Notes: generated from the letters alone by a model not told the origin. 64,000 nt of DNA from Streptomyces sp. SCSIO 75703 (GCF_036607905.1 NZ_CP144555.1:2356001-2420000); one strand, 5' to 3'; numbered from the stretch's first letter, positions 33,564 to 42,361 are shown. Numbers and translations are program-made.

Positions 33564-34742
33564 TCAGTAGACGGGCTTCTCCGGTTCGATCTGGTTGACC
33601 CAGCCGATCACGCCGCCGCCCACGTGGACGGCGTCCGAGAAGCCGGCGGACTTCAGGACCGCCAGGACTTCCGCACTGCGGACACCCGTCTTGCAGTTCA
33701 AGACGATCTTCTTGTTCTGCGGCAGGCTCTCCAGGGCGGTGCCCATCAGGAACTCGTTCTTGGGGATCAGGCGGGCGCCCGGGATGGAGACGATCTCGAA
33801 CTCGTTGGGCTCGCGGACGTCGATCAGTTCGAGGTCCTCGCCGTCGTCGATCCACTCCTTGAGCTGCTTGGGAGTGATCGTGGAGCCGGCGGCGGCCTCC
33901 TGGGCCTCCTCCGAGACGACGCCGCAGAACGCCTCGTAGTCGATCAGCTCGGTGACGGTCGGGTTCTCGCCGCAGACCGCGCAGTCGGGGTCCTTGCGCA
34001 CCTTGACCTGGCGGTACTGCATCTCCAGGGCGTCGTACACCATCAGGCGGCCGACCAACGGCTCGCCGATGCCGGCGAGGAGCTTGATCGCCTCGTTGGC
34101 CTGGATGGAGCCGATGGACGCGCAGAGCACGCCGAGCACGCCGCCCTCGGCGCAGGAGGGGACCATGCCGGGGGGCGGGGGCTCCGGGTAGAGGCACCGG
34201 TAGCAGGGGCCGTGCTCGGACCAGAAGACGGAGGCCTGGCCGTCGAAGCGGTAGATCGAGCCCCACACGTAGGGCTTGTTCAGCAGCACACAGGCGTCGT
34301 TGACCAGGTAGCGGGTGGCGAAGTTGTCCGTGCCGTCGACGATCAGGTCGTACTGGGCGAAGATGTCCTTCACGTTGTCGGCCTCGAGCCGCTCCTGGTG
34401 CAGGACCACCTTCACGTAGGGGTTGATGCCCTGGATCGTGTCCCGCGCGGACTCGGCCTTCGGCCGGCCGATGTCGGCCTGGCTGTGGATGACCTGACGC
34501 TGCAGGTTCGACTCGTCGACCTCGTCGAACTCCACGATGCCGAGGGTGCCCACACCCGCCGCGGCCATGTACATCAGCCCCGGCGAACCCAGGCCACCGG
34601 CGCCCACAAAGAGCACCTTGGCGTTCTTCAGCCGCTTCTGCCCGTCCATCCCGACGTCGGGGATGATCAGGTGGCGGGAGTACCTGCGGACCTCGTCTAC
34701 GGTGAGCTCGGGGGCCGGCTCGACCAGGGGTGGCAGCGACAC
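33564..34742 (-). CDS. moeZ: Adenylyltransferase/sulfurtransferase MoeZ (ThiF-rhodanese fusion)
   Basis: A 392-aa two-domain enzyme. The N-terminal E1-like domain has VLFVGAGGLGSPG (about 44-56), VDGTDNF, and two zinc CxxC pairs (CYRCLYP, CAVCGENP). The C-terminal rhodanese domain has the ELIDVREPNEFE entry and active-site loop LNCKTGVRS with the sulfur-carrying cysteine. MoeZ adenylates and thiocarboxylates small sulfur carriers such as MoaD and CysO, feeding molybdopterin, cysteine or thioamide pathways. The GTG at 34742 has GGAG at good spacing. A 14-codon ORF with a TTA codon lies directly upstream. Confidence 0.95.
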   Translation of the reverse strand: MSLPPLVEPAPELTVDEVRRYSRHLIIPDVGMDGQKRLKNAKVLFVGAGGLGSPGLMYMAAAGVGTLGIVEFDEVDESNLQRQVIHSQADIGRPKAESARDTIQGINPYVKVVLHQERLEADNVKDIFAQYDLIVDGTDNFATRYLVNDACVLLNKPYVWGSIYRFDGQASVFWSEHGPCYRCLYPEPPPPGMVPSCAEGGVLGVLCASIGSIQANEAIKLLAGIGEPLVGRLMVYDALEMQYRQVKVRKDPDCAVCGENPTVTELIDYEAFCGVVSEEAQEAAAGSTITPKQLKEWIDDGEDLELIDVREPNEFEIVSIPGARLIPKNEFLMGTALESLPQNKKIVLNCKTGVRSAEVLAVLKSAGFSDAVHVGGGVIGWVNQIEPEKPVY

Positions 34743-34764
34743 GGGGACTCCGTTGGTCGGTCAA

Positions 34765-34809
34765 TCATGACGGTTGTTCTCCGCGTAACACTGCCACGGC
34801 CTTTTTCAT
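34765..34809 (-). CDS. Possible 14-codon leader ORF with a TTA codon
   Basis: ATG at 34809 overlaps the upstream TGA as ATGA and encodes MKKAVAVLRGEQPS. Leu8 is a TTA codon (34788-34786), read only by the bldA tRNA in Streptomyces and very rare. It ends 22 bases before the moeZ start. It may be a leader peptide or chance. Confidence 0.35.
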   Translation of the reverse strand: MKKAVAVLRGEQPS

Positions 34810-35555
34810 TCCGAGACACCCATCCCGAGGCGCGAGACGATATCGTCCCAGTACCCGGGCATGGTCTCCCAGGGGTCGGCCCATCCGCCCTGGTCGGTGC
34901 GGTCGGTGAAGTAGATCGTCGCCGCGCCCTGCCAGCGGGCGATGCGCAGCGCCTCCTCCAGGTGTCCGTGCGGGACGCCGTGCACGAGGTGGCAGAAGCG
35001 CTCGGGCGGATAGTCCGCGCTCCACTCGGCCGCCTGCGACCAGCGGTAGTCGCTCCAGGCCCCGGAGAAGGTGACCATCTGGTCGGCGCTCTCCGCATAG
35101 CCCGGGTGCGGGTGGGTGCCGTGGCCGAGGACGATGTGGGCGTCGTCACGCAGGGCGCGGAGGGTGGCGACCGTGCGTCGCACCTCGGGCAGGTGGGACC
35201 GGTCGGCGGGGCAGCGGTCGAGGAGGAAGCCGTCGACCAGATACCAGTCGGCGTAGCGGCGGGCGTCCAGGACCAGGCCGCCGGAGGGCCGCCGCCCGTA
35301 CGCGCCGTCGAGGCGGCCGAGGACGCGGACGCCCGCGTTGCGCAGGCGTCCGGCGGCTTCGAGGCAGTGCGGGTCGGGCTGGCTGCCGGGGCCGTCGGCG
35401 ATGTCGAGCACGACCCAGTGCAGTGGGGTCCCCGGGCTGGTGAGGCCGGCCCATTCGGCGGGGGCGAGGAGGGGGTGGGCCAGCCCGGGGACGGCGAGGC
35501 CGGTGCGGAGTTCGGTGCTCGCGGTGCCCTGGGCGGTGCTGGTCAGATACGGCAT
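34806..35555 (-). CDS. Spherulation-specific family 4 protein (Sph3/PelA-hydrolase-like)
   Basis: A 249-aa soluble protein of the spherulin-4 family, which has a TIM-barrel related to GH114/GH135 glycoside hydrolases (fungal Sph3, bacterial PelA hydrolase domain) acting on galactosaminogalactan/Pel-type polysaccharides. Visible segments are LHWVVLDIADGPGSQPD, VLGRLDGAYG, WYLVDGFLLDRCP and DAHIVLGHGTHPHPGY, with Asp residues at barrel strand ends as in the family. No signal peptide is present, so it would act inside the cell or be exported another way. Its start overlaps the epimerase end by 13 bases. Confidence 0.83.
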   Translation of the reverse strand: MPYLTSTAQGTASTELRTGLAVPGLAHPLLAPAEWAGLTSPGTPLHWVVLDIADGPGSQPDPHCLEAAGRLRNAGVRVLGRLDGAYGRRPSGGLVLDARRYADWYLVDGFLLDRCPADRSHLPEVRRTVATLRALRDDAHIVLGHGTHPHPGYAESADQMVTFSGAWSDYRWSQAAEWSADYPPERFCHLVHGVPHGHLEEALRIARWQGAATIYFTDRTDQGGWADPWETMPGYWDDIVSRLGMGVSE

Positions 35556-36598
35556 GCCGCCTCCATCCAGATGTCGGCGAGGGACTCTTCGAGGTGGATG
35601 CGGGGGCGCCAGCCGAGCCGGTCGCGGGCGGTGCGCACGTCGGCCTGCTGCCAGCCGCCGCAGCCGTCGGGGTAGGGGTAGGCGACGGGGGCTGCGTGGT
35701 CCGGGTCGCCCCGGTGGTCGCGGTGGACGAGGGGGTCCGGGCGGTGGTGGCCGAGCGGGTCGGGCCGGTGGTGGCCGAGGCCGTCGCGGTGCCCGAGGGA
35801 TTCGGAGCGGGGGTGCCCGATGAGGGGGCGCATGGCGCCGGGGGGCGCGTCGAGTTCGTGCAGGGCACCGCCGTAGCCGGCCACGCGGGCGAGGGTGGCG
35901 GCGGCGTCGCGCAGGCGGACGGCGCGGCCGGAGCCGATGTTGATGACGCCCTGGGCGGCGGAGAGGGAGGCGGCGTGGACGGCGCGGGCCACGTCGCGGA
36001 CGTCGACGAAGTCGCGCTGGGCGGCGAGGCCGCCGAGCCGCAGTTCGCCGTCGCCGGATTGCATGGCGCGGCGCATGGCCTCGGCGAGCCGGCCGAGCGG
36101 GGAACCGGCGGGGGTGCCGGGGCCGGCGGGTGAGAAGACGCGCAGGACGACGGCGTCCAGGTCGGAGCCGAGGACCAGTTCGGTGGCGGCGAGCTTGCTG
36201 ACGCCGTAGGGCCCGCCGGGCCGGGGCACGGCGTCCTCGGCGGTGGAGGAACCGGGCTGGCTGGGCCCGTACTCCGAACCGCAGCCGACCTGCACCAGGC
36301 GGGCTCCGCAGCGGCTGCGGCGCAGGGCCTCGCAGATGGTGGCGACGGCGACGGTGTTGTGCCGGGTGAGGTCGCGCGCGCCGCCACGGGTGGCGCCCGC
36401 GCAGTTGACGACGACCCCGGGGTGCACGGCGTCGAAGAAGCGGGTCAGCGCGCCGGGGCTGCCGGTGGCGAGGTCGAAGCGGACGTCGGCGTCGTCGCCG
36501 CGGCCGAGGGCGGTGAGCTGCACGGCGGGGTCGGCGAGGAGGCGTTCGGCGACGAAGCGGCCGATGTACCCGGTGGAACCGATCAGCAGGACTCTCAT
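35543..36598 (-). CDS. NAD-dependent sugar epimerase/dehydratase-like protein
   Basis: A 351-aa extended-SDR protein. The Rossmann motif is LLIGSTGYIGRF (GxxGxxG). The catalytic segment is VGCGSEYGP...PYGVSKLAATELV, giving YxxxK (YGVSK), typical of nucleotide-sugar epimerases. Residues about 260-300 are a His/Asp/Pro-rich insertion with GHHRPDPL repeated, not expected in the family. It overlaps the spherulin-4 gene and its ATG (36598) overlaps the stop of the 37-codon ORF. Likely role: making or interconverting the sugar nucleotide for the neighbouring glycosyltransferase (inference from context). Confidence 0.85.
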   Translation of the reverse strand: MRVLLIGSTGYIGRFVAERLLADPAVQLTALGRGDDADVRFDLATGSPGALTRFFDAVHPGVVVNCAGATRGGARDLTRHNTVAVATICEALRRSRCGARLVQVGCGSEYGPSQPGSSTAEDAVPRPGGPYGVSKLAATELVLGSDLDAVVLRVFSPAGPGTPAGSPLGRLAEAMRRAMQSGDGELRLGGLAAQRDFVDVRDVARAVHAASLSAAQGVINIGSGRAVRLRDAAATLARVAGYGGALHELDAPPGAMRPLIGHPRSESLGHRDGLGHHRPDPLGHHRPDPLVHRDHRGDPDHAAPVAYPYPDGCGGWQQADVRTARDRLGWRPRIHLEESLADIWMEAACRI

Positions 36599-36708
36599 CG
36601 GGCTGCCCCCGGGGCCGGGTTGTCGGGTCGGGAGAGGGTCATCTGGGGGTCTCCTTCGAGGCGGGGGTGAGGGGGGTGGGCGGTCACGGGGCACGGGGTC
36701 GTCGTCAT
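36595..36708 (-). CDS. 37-codon ORF bridging the membrane protein and epimerase genes
   Basis: An ATG at 36708 overlaps the upstream stop (ATGA) and its own TGA overlaps the epimerase ATG. The peptide starts MTTTPCPVTAHPPHPR and ends MTLSRPDNPAPGAAR. An internal ATG (36642) has a perfect AAGGAG (36656-36651) eight bases upstream, so a 15-residue product may be the real one. It could be a translational relay that re-loads ribosomes for the epimerase, or a small protein. No homology recognised. Confidence 0.45.
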   Translation of the reverse strand: MTTTPCPVTAHPPHPRLEGDPQMTLSRPDNPAPGAAR

Positions 36709-38705
36709 CGCGGCCGGTCCGCGGGGGCGTGGGCCGAGGCCCGGGTCAGCCGGCGGGTCGCGTGGACCAGGAGGACCAGCGCGCCGAGACCACAGGCGCT
36801 CGTCGGTACGGCGGCCGGGCCCCACAGGCCGACGAGGCTTTCCACGGGCAGGGCCGCGACGTCCCAGCCGGGCAGCCGGCCGGCGAAGACGCTGGCCAGG
36901 GCGGTCGCCTCGGCGGCGGCCACGGCGGTGAGCACGAGCGAGGGGGCGTGGGCGAAGCCGTGGACGGTCAGCAGCCGGGCGAGCAGCAGCAGCGCGCCCA
37001 GGGTGAGGCCCTGCGGAAGGCCGTGGGGCTCGTCGAGGACGGTGCCGGTCAGGGTGAGCAGCGCCGCGAGGACGACGAGGAAGAGGGCGACCAGGCCGAG
37101 CAGCAGGGGGCGCAGTGCGGTGGTGAAGTCGGCGAGGCCACGGCTCGTGGCCAGCTTGCGCCGGGCGCGCGTGGCGAGGACGTGGGCGGTCCCGACGGCG
37201 GGCGCGCAGGACAGCGCCAGCGCGAGGAGCGGGGCGGTGGTGATCCCCCACGGTCCTGTGGCGGTGCCGTCGGGCGGACCGTCGGGACCGCCGCCGAGGG
37301 CGGCGTGGAGCAGTCCGTCCCCGAAGACGGCGTACGCGAGGAGCCAGCAGGTCCGCCCGACGGGGGCGTGCGCCTCGGCGCGCAGCGGCCCCCGGCGCAG
37401 CACCGCGCCCAGCGCCACGGCCACGGCGAGGGCACCGACGGCGGCGGCGACGACCTGGACGCGTCCCTCGGTGAGGCGCAGGGCGGCCACGGTGGCGGCG
37501 CACAGCACGCCGGGCAGCAGCCCGAGGGCGATCCAGCGCGTGGCCGACGGCGTGTCGGGGGCCTCGGTGACGGGTTCGGGCGTGTCGGTGTCGCGGGGGA
37601 CGCGGGCGTACATCTCCTCGGCGAGGGAGAAGACGTCACGGTGGCGGAAGCGCGCGGCGGTGCGGTCGGTGACGCCGTGTGCCTCCAGCCCGGCGGCGAT
37701 CTCCAGGGGGTCCACGGCGCGTTCGCACAGGGCGCGGTGGCGGTGCATCAGGGACTTGACGGGGTCCGCGGCGGTACGGGCGGCGGCTCGCGCGGGCCAG
37801 GGCCCACGGGCGGCGGGCCGGGTGTCCGCGGCGGCGACCGCCCGACCAGGTCCGGCGAGCCGGACGTCTCCCCCGGAGACCGCCGCACCGCGACCGGCGC
37901 GTCCCGCGTCCCCGGCGGACGCCGCCCCACCCTGACCGGCCGGGCGGAAGCCCTCGGCGGACGTTCCCGCGCCCCGGCCGGCGGACCCGCCGTGCGCGGC
38001 GCAGGCCGCCTCGCCACGGCCGGCCGCTGCCGGCGGGGAGCCGTCGGCGGAAACCGTCTCACTGGCAGCAGCCGGCCACGCGACTCCCGCGGAGGCCGTC
38101 CCCCCACGACCGGCCGGCCAGGAGCCCTCGACGGGGGTCCCCCCCTCAGGAGCTGCGGGCCCGGTATTCGTCGCGGACGTTCCCTCGCCACGCCGGGCCG
38201 CCTCCCCGCGACCGGCCCCCGGCCGGGAACCCCCGCCGGAAGCCGCTCCGCCGGGGCCGGCGTCTCCCGCGTCCCCGGCGGACGCCGCGTCACCGGGACC
38301 GGCCGGCCGGATGCCCCCGGCCGGGGCCGTCGCGGTCGCGCCGGGTCCGTCGCCGGGCCGCCGGCCTTCTTCCTCCCCGGTCGTCGCCGTCTCCCGGCCG
38401 AGGGCGGAGGCCGCCGCTCCCCCGGCCGCGTCTCCGTAGCCGGGGCCGCCGGTGTGCGGGGCTATCCCGGACAGGCCGCCGGCGCCGCGCCGGCCCGCGC
38501 CCGACACCTCGTCGGCGGCGATCGGCCCCCGGCCGGGCGTGTGGGAAGCACCGAGCGGGCCGGGCGCGCTGACGTCGGCGACGGTGGCGCGGTGCGCGCC
38601 CCAGGGGGGCGTCGCGGGCGTGTCGATCCCGTGGTCGGCGTGGTCCGGCCGCGTCTCCCAGGGGCCCTGCGGGAGCGGACGTCGAGGACGGTCCAGGCCG
38701 CTCAC
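36705..38705 (-). CDS. Polytopic membrane protein with long low-complexity N-terminus
   Basis: A 666-aa protein. The first ~300 residues are almost only Gly, Ala, Pro, Arg, Ser and Asp in degenerate ~18-residue units (for example RPAGQGGAASAGDAGRAG) and are probably disordered. A conserved cytoplasmic segment follows (HRALCERAVDPLEIAAGL, then RFRHRDVFSLAEEMYARVP), and the last ~330 residues contain about nine hydrophobic helices. The GTG at 38705 overlaps the stop of the PelF-like gene. By position it may be the export or assembly partner (PelG-like role), but I cannot show sequence homology to PelG. Confidence 0.75.
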   Translation of the reverse strand: MSGLDRPRRPLPQGPWETRPDHADHGIDTPATPPWGAHRATVADVSAPGPLGASHTPGRGPIAADEVSGAGRRGAGGLSGIAPHTGGPGYGDAAGGAAASALGRETATTGEEEGRRPGDGPGATATAPAGGIRPAGPGDAASAGDAGDAGPGGAASGGGSRPGAGRGEAARRGEGTSATNTGPAAPEGGTPVEGSWPAGRGGTASAGVAWPAAASETVSADGSPPAAAGRGEAACAAHGGSAGRGAGTSAEGFRPAGQGGAASAGDAGRAGRGAAVSGGDVRLAGPGRAVAAADTRPAARGPWPARAAARTAADPVKSLMHRHRALCERAVDPLEIAAGLEAHGVTDRTAARFRHRDVFSLAEEMYARVPRDTDTPEPVTEAPDTPSATRWIALGLLPGVLCAATVAALRLTEGRVQVVAAAVGALAVAVALGAVLRRGPLRAEAHAPVGRTCWLLAYAVFGDGLLHAALGGGPDGPPDGTATGPWGITTAPLLALALSCAPAVGTAHVLATRARRKLATSRGLADFTTALRPLLLGLVALFLVVLAALLTLTGTVLDEPHGLPQGLTLGALLLLARLLTVHGFAHAPSLVLTAVAAAEATALASVFAGRLPGWDVAALPVESLVGLWGPAAVPTSACGLGALVLLVHATRRLTRASAHAPADRPR

Positions 38706-40414
38706 CGCACTCCCTCCCCGACGGAGGCGGGCGCGGTGGCCCGGACGGGGGCGCCCTTCGCCCAGCCGGGGCCGCCCCGGGGCGCGGCGGGGGCGGAGGT
38801 GTCGGTCCACCGGCCGGGGACGTGGGCCTCGGCCGGGACGGCGAAGGGCAGCGGTGCCCCGGGGTCGTCCGGGACGAGGTGGCGGACCGGGGTCCTCGAA
38901 AGGATCTCCAGGTAGATGCCGTGGAACGCGGTGACGTTCTGCTCGACGGTGAAGAGTTCCAGTGCGCGGGCGCGCGCGGCGGCGCCCAGGCGTTCCCTGC
39001 GCTCCGGGTCGCGCAGCAACGCGACGCACGCTTCGGCGAGCGCCCGGGGGTTGCGCGGCGGTACGACCAGTCCGGTGCCGCCGATGGCCTCCACCACGGC
39101 GCCGACGTCGGTGGAGACGGTGGCGCGGGCGCAGAACATGGCCTCCACCAGCCCCGCCGGAAACCCTTCGACGACGCTGGAGAGGACGACGACGGCCCCG
39201 GCGGCGTAGGCGTCGGCGCGGGTGGGCAGTTCCGGTCCGCCGGTCTGCTCGAAGGAGACGGGGTTGTCGCCGACCGCGTGGGGGCCGTCGGCCTCGTCGG
39301 GGAAGAGCTGGGCGGCGAGCCCCTGGCAGTGGGCGAGGTAGGCGGCGCCCTCGGGGCCCGCCGGGGTGCCGACGACGCGGAGACGGGCGCCGGGTTCCTC
39401 GCGTCGGATCTCGGCGAAGGCGTGCAGCAGCGAGACCAGGTCCTTGGCGGGCTCGACGGTGCCGACCCAGACGAGGGTCCGCGGGTCGGCGCGCTCCGGC
39501 GCCTCGGCCGCCTCGGCGAAGGGCGTCGCGTCCATCCCGGGGTGGACCGTGCGGACCTTGTGGCGTTCGGCGCCGCAGCGTTCCTGCCAGCGGCGGGCGT
39601 GGGTGTTGCCCGGGGTGATCAGGGCGGCCCGGCGGTAGGTCTCGGTGGCCAGCCGGCCCTGGAAGGCGGCCAGCAGGGCGCGGGTGGCGGGCGGGGAGTC
39701 CGGTTCGCGCAGGTAGTGCGTCCGCAGCCGGACGCCGTACTCGGTGACCAGCAGCGGCACGCCGTGGAAGTGCGCGGCGAGCAGTCCGGGCAGCGCCGCG
39801 GCGCCGCCGGAGGCCGCGTGGCAGAGGTCGACGTCGCCGAGGCCGTCGGCTTCGTACCAGTCGAGGGAGAGGGGGCGCAGGGCGTGTTCGAGGCGTGCGG
39901 CGACGGTGAGCAGGTCGGGGACGCGGGCCTCGCGGGCGGAGCGCCGGGCGCCGGGCGCGCGACAGGCGCGTTCCAGGGCGCGTACGGCGGTCTCGGAGCG
40001 GAGCGCGGCGGGGAGCCCGCCCTCGTCCCGGGCGAGTTCGGCGAGACCGTAGAGCGCGTTGGCGAAACGGTCCGCCTCAGTGCTGGTCGCCTCTCCGGGA
40101 CGGCCCGAGGGGTCCTGGGGGCCGGTGGCGCACAGGGCGGTGGCGAGTTCGGCGTAGGACTCGGCGAAGCGCCGGCGCGCGCGCCGTCCGTACCCGGCCC
40201 CGTCGTCCTCGGTTTCCCAGAGCGGAGCGGTGCGCACCCGGCTCACCTGGGGCGGCAGCGAGACCCAGCCCTCGTCCTCCTGCCGGGCGTCGCGGCTGAG
40301 CGCGTAGACGTCGAACTCGTGCTGTTCGAGCCCGCGTACGAGCCGGTCGCACCAGAGTCCGGCCTCACCGCTCGCATACGGGTAGCCGCCCTCCGTAAGC
40401 AGTCCGATGCGCAC
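38702..40414 (-). CDS. pelF: PelF-like GT4 glycosyltransferase
   Basis: A 570-aa glycosyltransferase. The N-terminus MRIGLLTEGGYPYASGEAGLW matches the DUF3492/PelF start. The GT4 half has PGNTHARRW, VHPGMD, LVWVGTVEPAKDLVSLLHAF and the C-terminal nucleotide-sugar motif SSVVEGFPAGLVEAMFC (E-x7-E). PelF is the cytosolic transferase that builds the N-acetylgalactosamine-rich Pel polysaccharide. The first gene of a GTGA/ATGA-coupled run: membrane protein, small ORF, epimerase, spherulin-4. The ATG at 40414 has a GGGGG-type site. The substrate in this organism is unknown. Confidence 0.85.
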   Translation of the reverse strand: MRIGLLTEGGYPYASGEAGLWCDRLVRGLEQHEFDVYALSRDARQEDEGWVSLPPQVSRVRTAPLWETEDDGAGYGRRARRRFAESYAELATALCATGPQDPSGRPGEATSTEADRFANALYGLAELARDEGGLPAALRSETAVRALERACRAPGARRSAREARVPDLLTVAARLEHALRPLSLDWYEADGLGDVDLCHAASGGAAALPGLLAAHFHGVPLLVTEYGVRLRTHYLREPDSPPATRALLAAFQGRLATETYRRAALITPGNTHARRWQERCGAERHKVRTVHPGMDATPFAEAAEAPERADPRTLVWVGTVEPAKDLVSLLHAFAEIRREEPGARLRVVGTPAGPEGAAYLAHCQGLAAQLFPDEADGPHAVGDNPVSFEQTGGPELPTRADAYAAGAVVVLSSVVEGFPAGLVEAMFCARATVSTDVGAVVEAIGGTGLVVPPRNPRALAEACVALLRDPERRERLGAAARARALELFTVEQNVTAFHGIYLEILSRTPVRHLVPDDPGAPLPFAVPAEAHVPGRWTDTSAPAAPRGGPGWAKGAPVRATAPASVGEGVR

Positions 40415-40625
40415 GCGCGCACCCCCGATCTCCCGTTTCGGGAGCCGCCGTTGACCCGGCGGCTCGCAGCGGGACGAACGTAAGCGGACAAGGCGGGGGC
40501 GCGCCGGACGGTTGTCCGTCGCACCACCAAAAGGGGTGAACGGTCGTAACTTTCGTCGGCGGAGTGCGTTTGATCGCGCTAAGGGATCATGCCGCTACAC
40601 GGCGTGACGCTTCGGCCATGCCTGG

Positions 40626-42353
40626 TCAAGCGCCCGGGTACGCCCAGGGGTTGGGCCGGCAGCGGATGCCGTCGTGGTCGAGGAACTTGGTCTGCTGCTG
40701 CATGACGGGCGCGAGGTCGCCGTCCTTGTCGCAGGTGACGTGGTTGTAGCCGATGCGGTGGCCGACCTCGTGGTTGATCAGCATCTGCCGGTAGGCGTGG
40801 ATGTGCCTGTCGCCGTAGGTCTCCGAGCCCTGTGCCCACCGGTAGGCGTTGATCATCACGCGGGGGGTGGCGGCGGAGTCGCAGGAGACGTTGTCCTCGG
40901 TGGTGTCCAGTCCGGACTTGGCGCACCAGAAGGCGGTGGTACCGGGGCTGGCGAGGGTGATGACGAAGTCGGGGTCCCCGGAGTGGATGCGTTCGAAGGT
41001 GCGCGCCCCGTTGTGCGCCCAACTGCGGTCGTCGTTGAGCGTCTTCTGCACGGCCTCGGCGAACAGGTCGCCGTCGAGGCCGAGTCCGCGCTCGATGTCG
41101 ACGCGGTAGGTGTACTTCCGCCCCGTCCCGGGGGCCTTGGCGACGCCGGTGACGGCGTCGAAGGTGCCGGGTCCCTCCAGATCGGCGCCGAGCGGGTAGA
41201 GGGTGCTCATCCGCTGCGCGTAGGTCGGGGGCGCCGCCTCGGGGGCGGGGGGCACCGCCCGCCCGTCGGTGCGCGCCGAGGCGCCCCGGGCGTCGCGCGC
41301 CCCGTCGGCGGCGGCCCGCGAGCGGACGCCCTCGCCGTCCTGGCCGTCGGCGACCTGTCCGGCGACGACGATCGCCAGCACCGTGGTCACCGCCGCCGCG
41401 GCGATGCCGGTGAAGGTGCGCCCCTTGGCGCCCTTGGCGGGCGCGGGGTCCTCGGCGGGTCGCTCCGGGCCGACGGCGCCGTGTCCGCCGTCACCGCGGG
41501 TGCCCTCCGGGTGCGTGTCGGCGGGGGCGTCGCTCCAGTCGCCGATGAAGGGGCCCTCGCCGTGCCCGGAGACGGCGGGGCCGCGCGGGGGCCGGGCGGC
41601 GAAGACGTCGTCGTCGTCGAAGGCGTCGAGGTACTCCTGGCGCGGGCCCTCCGCACGCGCCCGGCGCGGCGTCCCGCCCGGACGCTCCCGCCGCGCCTCG
41701 TCCGGGGCCCGCCGGGGCGGGCCGCCGGGCGGCGACTGCCGCTGGCGCGGAAGCGGCACACCAGGGCCCTCCGGGGTGCCGGTCCATGGTGCCGCCGGCG
41801 TGTCGCGCCCGGCGCCGGGCGCCTCGCCCAGCCGTCCCCAGCCGCCACCGGCCTCCCGGTGTTCGGGGTGTCCTCCGCGCACGCGCGGCCCGGCGTGCGC
41901 GGGAGTGTCACCGGGGAACCGGGGACCGCCCGCCGCGGGGCCCGTACGCGGAGAGCCGCCGTCGGTCGCGCGGGGAGCGCCTCCGGGCCCGCCCCGGGGG
42001 CCGCGCCCCGCGGGGTCGCCCGCGATCCCCGGGAAGCCGTACGGCGGTGTGCCGTCCGCCGGCGGCGGACCCACCCGCCCGGCTCCGGCCTGGAGCCCGC
42101 CCGTCCGGCCGTCCTGGAGCCCGCCCGTCGTACCCGACGGCGTGTCATACGGCGTGCCCGGCACCGTTCCCGGCCGGCCGGCGTACGCCTCGCGCGGGGC
42201 GGCGTCGGGCACGGGACCGGCCGGGGCCGCCCGCTCCTCCGCGGGCGTGCCGCTCATCCGCCGGCGGCCGGGCCGCCGGATCAGGCCCTCCCGTGCGGCG
42301 GCGTCCGCGTCGTCGCCCCGGGGAGCGGGGCCGCGACGGCTGTGGCGTCCCAC
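40626..42353 (-). CDS. DUF3152 zincin-like membrane-anchored protein
   Basis: A 575-aa protein. Residues 1-290 are a Pro/Gly/Arg-rich cytoplasmic region. One membrane helix follows (FTGIAAAAVTTVLAIVVAGQ). The C-terminal ~200 residues are the extracytoplasmic DUF3152 domain, with a zinc-protease motif NHEVGHRIGYNHVTC (HExxHxxGxxH) and two disulfide-like cysteine pairs. It should be a secreted-face metalloprotease of unknown substrate. The GTG at 42353, eight bases after the preceding hydrolase stop with GAGG ahead, is preferred; an ATG at 42257 would shorten the head. It is coupled to the alpha/beta hydrolase and upstream of the PelF-like set. Confidence 0.87.
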   Translation of the reverse strand: MGRHSRRGPAPRGDDADAAAREGLIRRPGRRRMSGTPAEERAAPAGPVPDAAPREAYAGRPGTVPGTPYDTPSGTTGGLQDGRTGGLQAGAGRVGPPPADGTPPYGFPGIAGDPAGRGPRGGPGGAPRATDGGSPRTGPAAGGPRFPGDTPAHAGPRVRGGHPEHREAGGGWGRLGEAPGAGRDTPAAPWTGTPEGPGVPLPRQRQSPPGGPPRRAPDEARRERPGGTPRRARAEGPRQEYLDAFDDDDVFAARPPRGPAVSGHGEGPFIGDWSDAPADTHPEGTRGDGGHGAVGPERPAEDPAPAKGAKGRTFTGIAAAAVTTVLAIVVAGQVADGQDGEGVRSRAAADGARDARGASARTDGRAVPPAPEAAPPTYAQRMSTLYPLGADLEGPGTFDAVTGVAKAPGTGRKYTYRVDIERGLGLDGDLFAEAVQKTLNDDRSWAHNGARTFERIHSGDPDFVITLASPGTTAFWCAKSGLDTTEDNVSCDSAATPRVMINAYRWAQGSETYGDRHIHAYRQMLINHEVGHRIGYNHVTCDKDGDLAPVMQQQTKFLDHDGIRCRPNPWAYPGA

Positions 42354-42361
42354 GTCGCGCC

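Noticed and set aside
36243..38915. 890-codon plus-strand frame opposite the membrane protein
   Set aside because: Antisense shadow of a repetitive GC-rich gene; no motifs, and the minus-strand genes are coupled by overlaps.
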